Shown: piece by piece, positions 21,501 to 32,550 of the stretch
Position numbering within the stretch: the stretch's first letter is position 1
How the letters are laid out: each line of letters begins with the position of its first letter
From: Hemerocallis citrina
Taxonomy: Eukaryota > Streptophyta > Magnoliopsida > Asparagales > Asphodelaceae
Length of the DNA: 64,000 nt
Assembly (NCBI GenBank): GCA_017893485.1
Contig: CM030360.1
Coordinates: 2,386,501-2,450,500 of the forward strand
Direction of reading: 5' to 3'
Notes under the pieces: generated by a model
What the model saw: only the letters and a program-made list of their open reading frames with translations
The model's database searches: none
What the model was told of the DNA's origin: nothing
Position numbers and translations under genes: made by a program

Positions 21501-22748
21501 TTGTCCAAGTGTTGGTTTAAAGTCTAAATAAATTATTTTGATACTGTGGTTAAAACAACTCGATGTTCAAATACACTTAGTCTCATATTGCTTTTATGAA
21601 AGGTACTGAAAAATTCCAGATTATCTTTCTCTTACATGATCTTCATGTCAGTAAGATTAAAATAATTTTTGCATTAATAAAAATATATTTTTTCACACAA
21701 AATCATGAATTGTTAATCACAAATCATTATATTTCTTTACTTTCGACATTGGTTACACTTAGGCTCCAAGTCTCTTCCATCCAAAATTATTATACACATT
21801 TGCTGATATTAATCTTTCCTCTAGCATACACAAATCTACTTCCTTTTAATTTATTCATCCCCACAATAATTAAGGAGGTCTCTTCACAAATTAGCACTAA
21901 CAAGATATGGATTTTCTTTTTCATACAATTAGTGATAGCAAAAGTGTTTTCTTTAAATCAACATATACTTCTAGTTCAATCATGTGCATCACAAAAATAT
22001 ATAGTCACTTATCAATTATTAGGTTCACATATCAACATACAAGAAAGTTGCTCCTTTAAAAAGCGTGCTCTTTCTTAATCAATTTGCATGTTTCAACTTT
22101 TCCAATTAAACTATCATTTAGCATTCTCAAACATCAATACTAACATCATCCATTTATTCTAATGAGCATAAAGAGATTTTATCTACAACTCAATTAACAT
22201 TAATAAGCACATGCAATTTGTTCATTAACATGCTAATCAAGTTGTAAACTAACTTTCCATAAAAAATGTATTTTACTAACATTTTCCATGGATTATTTCT
22301 AATTAGGAACAAGGATAATCAACTCACTTTGTAATCACATTCTTATGGCATACAATCACATATAATTCACATATCATTAATTCAATCAACTAGAGATCAT
22401 TTATTCTATTAAAGGTGTATTCTTATTAATCATTTTTCATGCAATTTGCTAATGAGATCTAGCATATACTCCTATATTAGAAATATGAATTGTTTACCCA
22501 CCTTGTATGGAGAGAACTAAACAAATTTAGCAACACAAGCCTTGCGAATAAAAGCACCACCTCCTAGCCAAAAGCGCGCACAAGCTCCAAGCCTCCAAGC
22601 TACACCGAATGCTTCTTCTCCTTGTAGTAGCCGGCCACCAAGCAACAAAGCACTCAACTCTCACTCTTTTAGAACTCACACTAATATTAAATAAGACTAT
22701 AGTTTGGAAATATGAAATTGCATATGGAAATAGCCATGAGAGGGGGGG

Positions 22749-22756
22749 TATTTATA
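22749..22756 (-). promoter_or_regulatory. TATA box of the chromovirus 5' LTR
   Basis: TATAAATA on the minus strand, in context AGTATAAATACCCCCC; the same sequence is kept in the other LTR. Confidence 0.6.
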
Positions 22757-23323
22757 CTAGGAAATGAGTGAAATGGAGGGCCAAGATTGAGTGGTTGGTT
22801 GTAGAATGAAGGGCCTAGATTAAAGTAGGAGTTATAAAAACTACCCACATCCACAAAACTACCTCCATGATCACCATGACAAAAATCAAATCTCCCTCCA
22901 AAAAGCATGCATGCCGGCCTAGGAAGAAAGTGTGCAATGCACGTGTACGTGTAGTGCACGTGCATGCAACTAGGCCAAATTTGTACCTTTTAATTTTGTA
23001 TAAAAATAAATTAGTGATAAATTAGTCTTCTACATGACAAGTTTAAATAAAAGAGATTTATTCATGGGCTTTATTTTTGGGCCAAAATAGTTTATTAAAA
23101 TAAATAAAATAAAATACATTTTGGCTTTTAAGAAAAGGGCCTTTTTAATTAAATCAAAATAAGGCTTTAAAGAAAGGCTTTTTGTACAAAATAATTTGAG
23201 AACACCTAATTAAATATTTATACACATCATTATAAAAATAATTCAACCCAAAATATTGCACGTGCACACTACGTGCAAAATAATAATTTTCATTAATTGA
23301 AAAAATCAGGGTATTACACTATT

Positions 23324-23529
23324 AAGGGTAAAATGCGAGTATGGTCGCTCTGTCCCTAGCTGTCAGTGGGTGATAGGATGATTGCCTCAGACGGCTTCAT
23401 TTATCGCTTGCGAGGGCAGTGAAATGCCTTAGTCCATGCCTGATGTCGAGCCCTCGTAAGATTAGGCAAAACTTGTGCATGGTTTGACATTCAGGCTGAG
23501 TGTGAACTCGACCAGAGTAGTACTAAATC
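23324..23529 (-). other. Tat-like element sequence right of the chromovirus
   Basis: It continues the region cut at 10944. No coding sequence recognised; it leads into 58-bp array B. Confidence 0.5.
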
Positions 23530-24226
23530 CCGTATGGGGGTCGAGGTCCATGCCGAGCGGCTAGGACTTGAAAGATTGTAAGAAATCTCGCGTAGGGATC
23601 GAAGTCCATGAAGTCCATGCTGAGAGGCGAGAACTTGAAAGATTGTAAGAAATCTTTCGTTAGGATCGAAATCCATGTCGAGCAGCAAGGACTTGAGAGA
23701 TTGTAAGAAATTTCTCATTGAGATCGAGGTCCATGCCAAGCGAGGACTTAAACTTTTGTTGGGGTCGAAGTCCATGCCGAGCAGCGAGTACTTGAGAGAC
23801 TATAAGAAATCTCTCATTATGGTCGAAGTCCATGCCGAGCGACGAGGACTTGAGAGATTGTAAGAAATCTCTCATTAGGGTCGAAGTCCATGCCGAACGG
23901 CGAACACTTGAGAGTTTGTAAGAAATCTCTCGTTAGGGTCGAAGTCCATGCCGAGCGGCGAGGACTTAAGAGATTGTACGAAATCTCTCATTAGGATCGA
24001 AGTCCATGCCGAACGACGAAGACTTGAGAGTTTGTAAGAAACTCTCGTTAGGGTCGAAGTCCATGCCGAGCAACGAGGACTTGAGAGATTGTAAGAGATC
24101 TATCTTTAGGGTCGAAGTCCATGCCAAGCGGTGAGGACTTGAAAGTTTGTAAGAAATCTCTCGTTAGGGTCGAATTCCATGCCGAACGGCGAGGTCTTAA
24201 AAGTTTGTAAGAAATCACTCGTTATG
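23530..24226. repeat. 58-bp minisatellite array B (about 12 units)
   Basis: Tandem units of about 58 bp built on GATTGTAAGAAATCTCTC and GGTCGAAGTCCATGCCGAGC. It has the same period and alignable sequence as array A at 5640-7125, but its own consensus (AAGAAATCTCTC against ATGAAATCTTGT). It lies just after the pol end of the Tat-like element. Confidence 0.9.
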
Positions 24227-24375
24227 GATCCGAAATCAAAATGGTTGCTTTGAAGACAAAGTTGTATTGCTTGGTTGCCAAAGGTTGGCACTTATTACAA
24301 TTACTGATACATGTGTGAACCCTTATGATCCTTCATGGAACTTGATCAGGTGTATTGCATTCCAGGTCCTCTTAA

Positions 24376-25211
24376 CTATACTGCCCTCGGGTCTTCAAGT
24401 CGGTAAGTGTCGGGGTGCACCACTTTGGAGACCCTGTACGGGACCACCCAATTAGGAGCCAGCTTGCCTCTCTTATTTGGTTCGGAGTTATCAAGCCTTC
24501 TGAGTACAAGTTCACCATCTTTGATGTTCGTTGGCCGGACTGTTTTGTTGTAGAATCGCTTGATGCGTTGTTGGTAAATACTTTTTCTGTTGGCAGACAA
24601 TTCGCGGACTTCATCGAGGAGGTCCAAGTTGGCCCTGAGATTGTTTGAATTCGACTCCTTGTTGAAGCCTATAATCCTTGGCGAAGGTAATCTAACCTCC
24701 AAGGAGATAACATATTCTGTTCCATAGGTCATGTTGAAGGGTGAGTCGCCGGTCGGGACCCTTTTTGTGGTTCGGTATGACCAAAGACATTGGGTAGTTC
24801 ACCGACCCATAACCCCTTGGGGGATTCTTCCAACAGCTTCTTGAGGCCCTTGAGGATTTGAAAGTTCGCGTTCTTGGCTTGACCATTGGATTGAGGGTGC
24901 GAGATCGAAGAGAAGCGCGGTTGGATCCCAAGGTCTTCGAAAAATTTGCGGAAGCCTTTCCCCGCGAACTGGGTTCCACTGTCGGTGATGAGGATCTGTG
25001 GTATCCCAAACCGAAAAATGACGTGTTTCCAAAAGAACTGTTGAGCCTGATGTTCGGCGATGGTTGCCAGGGGTTCTGCTTCAATCCACTTAGTAAAGTA
25101 TTCGATGGCCACAATGAAGAAGCACCTTTGATCGGTTGTCTTGGGAAATAGACCCACAGGGTCCATTCCCCACATGGTGAAAGGAGCGGGACTGGCAAGC
25201 GATTTTAACAC
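24376..25211 (-). pseudogene. Tat-like integrase core and C-terminus, frameshifted, catalytic Glu lost
   Basis: The first frame (24729-25211) has the core: MWGMDPVGLFP (first Asp), VAIEYFTKWIEAEPL, ITDSGTQFAG (second Asp), then HPQSNGQAKNANFQ where the family has Gln-Val-Glu; Lys or Asn stands in place of the catalytic Glu. The frame then shifts to 24376-24732: TYGTEYVISLEV, a charged helix, GELVLRRLDN and PNWVVPYRVSKVV, the GPY-like C-terminus. No chromodomain follows, as expected for Tat. It would insert element DNA into the genome; this copy cannot. Confidence 0.85.
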
Positions 25212-25490
25212 GACTTGGGGGGTATGCCTGTCAGGGGAGAATCTCTAGCATAGGCCACATGTTTTAATCATGTCTTGAGCATCTTGGAGGAGGGTTGGCC
25301 AATAGTACTGTGGTTAAGGACTTTTCTGGCGAGCGTTCTGCTACCCATATGATAACTTCCAATCCCTTCATGCATCTCTTTCAATACATATTTAGCCTCT
25401 TTCGAGCTCTGGCACCGCAGGTACGGTCCCTCATCGACCTTTGTGTATGAACGCTTGTAGAGCACGCCATCCATAAGCATGAATCTCCCA
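25212..25490 (-). pseudogene. Tat-like integrase zinc-binding N-terminus
   Basis: MLMDGVLYKRSYTK, YLRCQ, AKYVLKEMHEGIGSYHMGSRTLARKVL is the H-H half of the HHCC zinc finger with its leading strand, as in Tat/Athila polyproteins. The C-C half is eroded and a stop follows LKT. It precedes the integrase core on the coding strand. Confidence 0.75.
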
Positions 25491-26110
25491 GCCCTAACTC
25501 AGACTCTTCTGGCCTCAGATTGATCTTGTGGCAATACGTCATTTCTCAAGAAATCCAAGATTGGGTCCATCCACCCTGGCACATGCATGGGCGAATCAAG
25601 GCAGAGGACCTCAGTGTTATCTATGCTCGGTCGGGGGAAGACCTCCACCAGGACTGTGTGATCGAGATCGTCAAAGGAAGACGAGGCCAACTTGGATAGG
25701 GCATCCGCTTGACCATTATGTTCACGAGGGATCTAGATAACTGAGGCGTCATCGAAATCCATGAGGAGAAGTTTGACGCGCACCAGGTATTGGACCATTC
25801 AGGTGTCGTGAGCTTCATACTCCCCGCATACTTGTTGACGATGAGCTGGGAGTCAATTAATGCTTTTACTTGTTTGGCCCAAGCTTTCCGAGCTAGTAGA
25901 AGTTCGACGATTAACGCCTCACACTCTGCTTCATTATATGATGCTTTGAAACTGAATTGTAGGGAGTATTGGAGGACGAAGCTATATGGGCCTTTAGTAT
26001 GACTCCAGCTCCACTCCCTTCTTCACAGGAGGAACCATCTATGTAAAGCTCCCACGTAGGCTCGTCATGTCGGTCCTTGGGAGTCTCTGGGATCGTGCAT
26101 TCGGTGATGA
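25491..26110 (-). pseudogene. Second (archaeal-type) RNaseH of the Tat-like element
   Basis: PTWELYIDGSSCEEGSGAGVIL (about 25990-26060) is the start of the additional RNaseH found in Tat elements, with the first catalytic Asp in YIDGSS. Downstream toward 25500 the domain is broken by several stops; the fragment ending in SKLASSSFDDLDHTV resembles its usual last helix. The second RNaseH degrades RNA of the RNA-DNA hybrid and helps place the element in the Tat clade. Confidence 0.7.
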
Positions 26111-26480
26111 ATTCAACTAGCGCCTGTCCCTGAATGACAGTCTTCGACGTGTAGATAATATCATGCTGGCTTAACTCGATTGACCACTTAAGTAGTTGAC
26201 TGGGATTCTCTCGTTTGTTGAGGACTTGTTTAAGGGGTTGATCGGTCAGCACTTGAATAGAGTGGGCCTGAAAATAGGGACGAAGTTTCTGCGCGACCAT
26301 GACCAGAGCGTTTGCAACCTTTTCCATTTTAGTGTAGCGAAGCTTGGCATCATGGAGGACTCTGCTGACATAATAGATGGGTCTTTGGACTCCATCGTCC
26401 TCCCTGACTAGGACAACACTGAGTGCTTGTTCCAAAGCGGCCAGATAAAGGTAGAGGATCTCGCCCAGCTTGGGTTTTTG
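26111..26480 (-). pseudogene. RNaseH of the Tat-like element
   Basis: EQALSVVLVREDDGVQRPIYYVSRVL, RYTKMEKVANALVMVAQKLRPYF and IQVLTDQPLKQVLNK match the Ty3/gypsy RNaseH (RNase_H_like, RVT_3 neighbour), with the Asp in LTDQPL kept. It follows the RT directly and runs on into the second RNaseH in one open frame (25911-26435). Confidence 0.8.
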
Positions 26481-27577
26481 CTGATGAGAAGGGGACTGGT
26501 GAGGTAAAGCTTTAGTTGATCGAATATCTGTTTTTGGGGGTTCTCCCCATACGAAGCTATTTGTCCCTCGGAGGGCCTTGAAAAAGGGAAGAGACTTCTC
26601 CCCCCGATCTTGATAGGAAACGTCCGATGGTAGCTAAGTGAATGGTGAGCCTTTGGACTTCCTTCACGTTCTTGGGAGGAGCCATGTCTAATGGCCTTGA
26701 CTTTCGTGGGGTGCGCCTCTATCCCGCCCCGGCTAACCATGAAATCGAGAAATTTTCATAACGTGCGTCCTCAGGGTCCCCAAAGCCTCCTCGAGGTCTC
26801 TTACATGACCTTCCCTTCTCAGACTTTTGACGAGCATATCGTCAACATAAACCTCCATGTTGTGCCATATCTACTCTTTGAAGACTCAATTGATGAGCCT
26901 ATGGTACGTGGTGCCAGCATTCTTGAACCCAAAGGGCATAACTCTATAGCAATAGAGCCTCTGGTCAGTCACAAAAGCTATCTTCGGGATGTCGGGGGGA
27001 AACTTTTGGATCTAGTTATAGCTTGAGGAAGCGTCCATGAAGCTCAATAACTCGTGACCGGATGTCGCATCAATCAGAGCGTCGATGTTCGAAAAAGGGA
27101 ATGGGTCTTTTGGACAGGCCATGTTGAGGTCTGTGAAGTCGATGCATATCCTCCACTTTCCATTGGACTTCTTGATCATAACGACGTTGGCTAACCACTC
27201 CGGATAGTTGACTTCTTGGATGAAGCGAGCGGAGAGAAGATTCTCCACCTCTTACATCGTTGCTTGTTTCCTCTTCGGGGCAAATTTTCTTTGCTTTTGT
27301 TGCACGAGCTTGGAGTCGGTAAGACACTTAGTTTATGCATGATTAGATCTTCGAAAATCTCAGGCATGTTTGAAGGGGTCCAGGCGAATAAGCTTTGGTT
27401 ATGCCAGATGCAATTGATGATGTCAATTTTTAGGTCGGGATTGAGTGACTTGCTCACCCAGAACCATTTAGTAGGGTTCGCCTCGAAAAAAGGGACTTCC
27501 TCCAACTCATACACGGGATCAGAGCCGATAGTGCTTCGATCGGAGGGTAATTCAACCGCATCAAGAGGGAGGACCAA
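26481..27577 (-). pseudogene. Reverse transcriptase of the Tat-like element, multiply broken
   Basis: Order on the coding strand: LFAWTPSNMPEI, frame break, ENLLSARFIQEVNYPEWLANVVMIKK, GKWRICIDFTDLN, SFMDASSSYN (first catalytic Asp), then a break. YVDDMLVKSL is readable near 26822-26851 (the YVDD box), followed by VSRGGIEAHPTKVKAI at the thumb. At least three frame changes or stops separate the parts. The family's function is copying element RNA into DNA; this copy cannot be translated whole. Confidence 0.85.
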
Positions 27578-27710
27578 GTCCCTCTATGGCCGTATAGCAG
27601 GCTCGAGCAGCTTCTTGGTTTCCTATTACGACCCCGACCCCGGACTCAGTCGGAAACTTCTTCTTCATGTGATAGGCAGAAGGCACTGCCTGGAGGGAAG
27701 CGAGCTCGGG

Positions 27711-28262
27711 TCAGCCAATGATGGCATTATATGAGGCCTTGACATTGACCACTATGAAATCCACTGCCTCGGTTCGGGAGGTTAGGGACTTCCCAGCTGT
27801 GACGTTCAGCGTGATGATTCCCTCGATTTGGACCGGGACACCCGAGAATCCATGTAGGGTGTAGCCTGTCAACTTCAACCTTTCCCAAGAGAGCTTCAGT
27901 ACCTCGAAGGCTACAAGAAACATGATATTAACCGACCTCCCGTTGTTGACGAGAATTCGACGGACCTTATGATTAGCAAGATTGAGGCAAATGACTAGGG
28001 CATCACAATGAGGGACCCTAACACCTTCGAGGTCTTATTCCGAGAATGAGACTGATAGCCTACGACGTTGAGGTGGATGGCAGTTGAGGATGGAGTTGAC
28101 TTTGCGAACAAAAGCTTGGCGGGAAGAATTTGAATCTCCACCCATAGGCCCACCGTGGACACAATGGAGGATGGCCAATCCTTCGGAGCCCTAGGGCTCG
28201 TCCTCTGCTTCAGGTCGTTTGTTGGTAGCCCAAGGGGGGGGGGGATTCTCGGCTAATCCCTA
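27711..28262 (-). pseudogene. Aspartic protease and Gag-Pro linker of the Tat-like element, active site lost
   Basis: HGGPMGGDSNS, then DLEGVRVPHCDALVI and RRILVNNGRSVNIMF. The last should carry the D-T-G catalytic triad (usual form RRILIDTGSS) but reads N-N-G, so the catalytic Asp is gone. VPVQIEGIITLNVTAG and FIVVNVKASYNAIIG follow as in family members. A stop lies just before the first conserved block. The reading frame meets gag on the other side of the solo LTR at 28270-40439. Confidence 0.75.
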
Positions 28263-28264
28263 GT

Positions 28265-28269
28265 GAATT
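28265..28269. repeat. Target duplication GAATT (left) of solo LTR 28270-40439
   Basis: GAATT occurs here and at 40440-40444, directly flanking the solo LTR. Confidence 0.7.
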
Positions 28270-29099
28270 TTTCATGCCCTGCTTCCTAAAAGAGAATATG
28301 AAATACAGATACGCGACATAAAACCCAGCGAATTATTTTCATCATCCATAAGCTGTTCAAAAATCTTTACAACATGTCACAAAATAATCAGAGTTGGAAG
28401 CAAAAGAGCCAACCACACATGCATAACTGAATTTAATAAACCAACGGAATTCATTTGAAGCAAAATATAATATTCTCAAATAAATCAGAATCTGGACAAG
28501 TCAAATATCCTGGGTCACATCGCCCAAATACAAAATAAATATCCAAGTACTCAAAATACATTGTCCAAAGCAACAATAATGCAATACTAATAAGCAAGAA
28601 ATCCAGCACTAATATCTCATTTCGCCATTGCCGTCAGGCAGCTGACCATCATGATCTGCAATTAATAATTGCAGGAGAAGGAAAGAGAAAATAAGTACCC
28701 GTCAATTGCAAGTTACGGGCCACTTATAATGTAGGATACAAGTACATGGGATAGGTAACAGATAGCATGGAATAGTGCATCAACAGTAATAACTAACATG
28801 AATCAGTAAACAAAGTCAACTAGCATGGTATACTAACAGTACAGATGTTTATGTCAAATGCAGTGTCATATGGAAACTAACAGTGTCCAGTAACAGTAAG
28901 CTCAGTATATCAATGTAACAGTATAAGAATATCAGTCCAACAGTATCAATCTAACAGTATCAGTCTAACAATATCAGTCTTATGTTCTTATAGTCTTGTG
29001 TGTATTACTAGCTAGGTATCACTTCATGCACCCCAAAGACAACACATTGTTGCTACAACAAACAGTTTCACTTTTAGATTTCATAGTGGACCATAATGG

Positions 29100-29205
29100 G
29101 GCAATATACTCAGATATCAGTAACAGTAGCAGTAGCAGAAAAAGTAACAGTAACAGTAGCAGTAAAAGTAACAGTAACAGTAGCAGTGAAAGTAACATTA
29201 ACAGT
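29100..29205. repeat. (AGTAACAGTAGC)n-type microsatellite
   Basis: Short units AGTAAC/AGTAGC repeated about 16 times, with a looser CAGTATCA-type repeat just before it (28860-28980). Confidence 0.8.
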
Positions 29206-30307
29206 ATAGAACACTAGTTCCCTTCCAAGTACACGTTTCCATATTTTCCACTACTAGATCTTCCCTTAAGAACTCCGGCTTGATCACTTTTATTGTACTT
29301 ATTCAACAGGCATGATGGTGCATGAAATAGTGTCAAAATAACATGATATAATCATTATTTGATTCAGGGAAACAAATAAACATGCATAGATTATATACGG
29401 TCACATAAACGAACAAAATAGTGTATGTTCATATTCGGGACAGAATGACAGTACAGTACTAAAACAGTGATTCCCGTTACTACAGAAATCCAAATCTGAA
29501 TCCGTCTAAGAATCTGGAAAATAGACTTCCACAAAAATCCAGCGATCATATATAAGCCATATAGTATTTCACAAGATCATAACTCAAAACTGATTTGAAT
29601 CCAGAAAATACGTTCAGCCAGAAATCAGTAAAATGAATTCACAGTGAGGAAAACAGAATCAAAACTTCTCAAATAAATCCAGGAAAAATATGAGGTAATC
29701 CCCTATATGTCTAGTATCGAAATATAAAGTTTCATAATATTCCAGTAAAATTAGTTTAGCCAACAAAAATCAGAAAACATCAAGAAACGATAGTTTGGCA
29801 AATCTGGAATTCCCAACACTGTTGTACGAAAACTGTTATCTCGCGAACCGTGAAACGAAATCCAAATCCGCCAAAGGGAGATGAAAATAGACAAAACAAG
29901 ATAACTTTCATATTTCATAAATATTTTTCGTACGGTAAAAGGAAATAGGGTGAAAATACAATTCTTTTCAGAACAGCGAGCAAAATCCAAAAAGTATAGC
30001 TTTCATAAACAAGCATGAAGTGATGAAATGGCATATAAAACTCATCAATAAAATCCACCAAAATTCTGAGTAATTCCTAAATAGGTATAGAAATACTGTG
30101 CAAAGTTTCAGATCAAAATAATATAGTTAGGACAAGTATGAAAATAGTTTAATCATCAAAATCATTAGGAAACGAAATCTGGAAATAAGATACACCACTG
30201 TAGTAAAATAGCCATAACTCGCTCATACGAGAACAAAATAGATCAAAGTCAGAGGGATTGGAAAGAAGACAGATTTCTCTACAATTCATGTCTAATAATA
30301 AATTTAG

Positions 30308-31229
30308 AGTGCGTTTGGTAACTTGTTTAGGAAATATTTTGAGAAAATATTTTTCTGAGAACGCGTTTGGTTTACTTTTGAGAATCGAATCTTTTCTCAA
30401 AAGATCCTTTCAATTGTTTTCGTCACTTTTGTCCGCTTCCCCCCATCTTCCCTCCTCATCTGGCGAAAAAAAAAACCTAACCCCAGCTTCTCCCCTCTCG
30501 TCACTCCCCGGTCGTCACCTCTCTCTCCACCCTCTTCGCCACCCTTCCTCTATCGTTGCTTTCCCCCACCCTCTTTCTTCGCTGACCACGTTAGATCTGA
30601 GATCTATTAGATCAAATCGCCAGATCTGGAAAAACCCTAACGCCCTCTTTCACCCCTTCTCACCCCGCACCCTCATTTGTTGCTCTCTTCGGGCCCCTCC
30701 TCACCCCGCTCGGAGCTCGCTTCATGGTCTGCGAGACCAGATCTGCTTTTGCTAAAAGGTGTCTTCGAAATCGTAGCTCACGAATCCGACGCCGGTCGAG
30801 GGAATCCGTCGGAGACAACTTCACCAGGTTTGGTAAGCAGGAATCGAGGGTATGTTTCATATCTTTGCCCAATTTTTTGATGCTGTTATGGTAATTGGTC
30901 TATATTTGGACACTTGCCTCATAAAAAAATCCCTTTTTTAAGGTTAATTTATCGCTCGTAGTGAAGATTTGAGGATCGGAAATTTTTTTTTTGTTTTTTT
31001 TTGTTGGGGGTTTGCTGTGATTTCAAAATCTTGGGTACTGATCTGTTTATGGAGATTTTGAATACTGATTCGGAGATCTTGAGTGCTGATCTTGAGTACT
31101 GTTTTTTTATGGATAGTACACATCATTTACAATTTCTCTAGTAACCTCAAATTATAACCGTATACTGTTTATGCTCACCAAAATAATGACTGTTATTTAT
31201 TACTGATCGTTAAGGGAAAGGAGATTGAT
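30308..31229 (+). promoter_or_regulatory. Harbinger 5' end, promoter and leader region
   Basis: TIR, then an AT-rich subterminal zone, a pyrimidine-rich GC-richer zone (30420-30860) resembling a plant 5' leader with splice-donor-like CAG|GTTTGG at 30828, and an AT-rich, intron-like stretch before the ORF1 ATG. The 165-codon frame at 30258-30755 crosses the TIR and is not a gene. Confidence 0.5.
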
Positions 31230-32216
31230 ATGGGCAGTGATTTTGGTCTTTGGCCCGCAAATAATGTGCGTACATTTATTGAGTTGATGGAGGCCGAGGT
31301 TGATCGAAATAGTTTGAAAAGTGCAAAATTCGATGCGAGACAATGGACTCAATTGATGAATTTATTGAACCAACAATGTAATCGTTCATACACTCTTAGA
31401 CAAATAAAAGAAAAATATGGACGGCTTAAGATGCAGTGGAGAGCCTTTCATGATTTGAAGAATCAAAGCGGTATGGGTTGGGATGAAGAGAATCAGACAG
31501 TGACTTGCGATCCCGAAGTTTGGAAGTCATATGTCAAGGTCCTCATCTTAAATTTTTTTTTTTATGCTAATGTGGGATTATGATCGTAATATAATTTTTA
31601 TTTACTTTTATAGTTGTAAACTAACAACACAATAACTTATTAATAGGCTCACCCTAAAGCTTCTGAATTTAAATCGAAGGGTTTGCCCAACTATGATGTG
31701 TTGACCAAAATTTTTGCTGATTCTACCGCCGAGGGTCTGCTATCTAGGGCTTCATCCCAAAGGGTGTATGACCTCGACGAGGAACATAGGGTCATGTATG
31801 AGTTCGCCCACCCCACTCCCTCCAATGCACCGCATGTAAATTTGGATGATGATGATGATTACGAGCCAATGCTTACGGGGTCGGGGTCTCGTAAGAGACG
31901 CTCTAGTGGTGGGTCCAGTGGCCGAGCTACAAAAAGCTCAAGAATGGATGTTGCTGTTTCTGCCAACGCAGAAAAGTCCATTGCTAAGGCTGAATACTAT
32001 AAGAAGAAGGCCGGCATGGTTGATCGCTCTGCCCCAGACGATCAGTACTCCATTGAGAATGCCATGCAGGTACTAACTGGTTTGGATGGGCTTGATAATG
32101 CTATGATTGATTTGGCACTGGAGAACATAACTCATGACCCAAATTGGCGTAAAACCTTTATGGTAATGAAACCGGAGTGGATAGTAGGGTGGTTAGAGAG
32201 ACTTTCGAAAAAATAA
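31230..32216 (+). CDS. Harbinger ORF1: Myb/SANT-like DNA-binding protein, two exons
   Basis: Exon 1 is 31230-31538, exon 2 31647-32216, with a GT-AG intron (AAG|GTCCTC ... AATAG|GCTCAC) in phase 0. Spliced length is about 292 residues. Residues 1-103 form the trihelix-like Myb/SANT domain (Myb_DNA-bind_3): WPANNVRTFIELMEAEV, WTQLMNLLNQQ, YTLRQIKEKYGRLKMQWRAF, and WKSYVK|AHPKASEF spans the splice. Then come an acidic patch (DDDDDYEP), a Ser/Lys/Arg-rich, NLS-like stretch (GSRKRRSSGGSSGR) and a helical C-terminus. In this superfamily ORF1 binds the transposon ends and helps bring ORF2 to the nucleus; both are needed for transposition. No stop or shift is seen. Confidence 0.85.
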
Positions 32217-32550
32217 ATGTAATTTATTAAATTCCATAACGTAGAACCTTCATTATGTATTATTTAAATGTACCAGTTATTTGACATTTTTCTGTACTAT
32301 TAGTTGGGTGATTATATGTAATGGCAGAATGGTGGGCTTTGATATTATATCGGCTTTAAATTCATCTGCACTCGTTTTCCTACATTTGGACTGTTTGTTG
32401 TCACTATTTATGTTTCAATTCTTTGGGTAACTGTTATAATTAATATGACATCCATTATGGTCGTAGAGTATTTAAAATTAGAAGTCTTCTTTATGCAAAT
32501 GTAATCTAATTGTTACAGTGTACTGCACTACTGCACTTGCCACCATACTG

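Larger units (their letters stand above)
10945..23318 (-). mobile_element. Complete chromovirus (Ty3/gypsy, Tekay/Del-like), young insertion
   Basis: Both LTRs are 3563 bp (10945-14507 and 19756-23318) and nearly identical. The 5-bp target duplication CTATT is perfect (10940-10944 and 23319-23323). A PBS matching initiator tRNA-Met adjoins the right LTR and a PPT adjoins the left one, so the element reads on the minus strand. Between them are an extra acidic ORF, gag with a zinc knuckle, and pol in the order PR-RT-RNaseH-INT with a chromodomain-like C-terminus. I counted about 30 substitutions and no length difference between LTRs, so it inserted recently. Two in-frame stops inside pol disable this copy. 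Confidence 0.95.
19756..23318 (-). repeat. Chromovirus 5' LTR
   Basis: Same length and sequence as the 3' LTR with about 30 substitutions, mostly transitions. It supplies the promoter: minus-strand TATA at 22749-22756, so transcription should start near 22720 and run leftwards. Confidence 0.95.

Noticed and set aside
30258..30755. 165-codon ORF at the Harbinger left end
   Set aside because: Starts outside the element and crosses the TIR; Ser/Pro/Leu-rich leader sequence.
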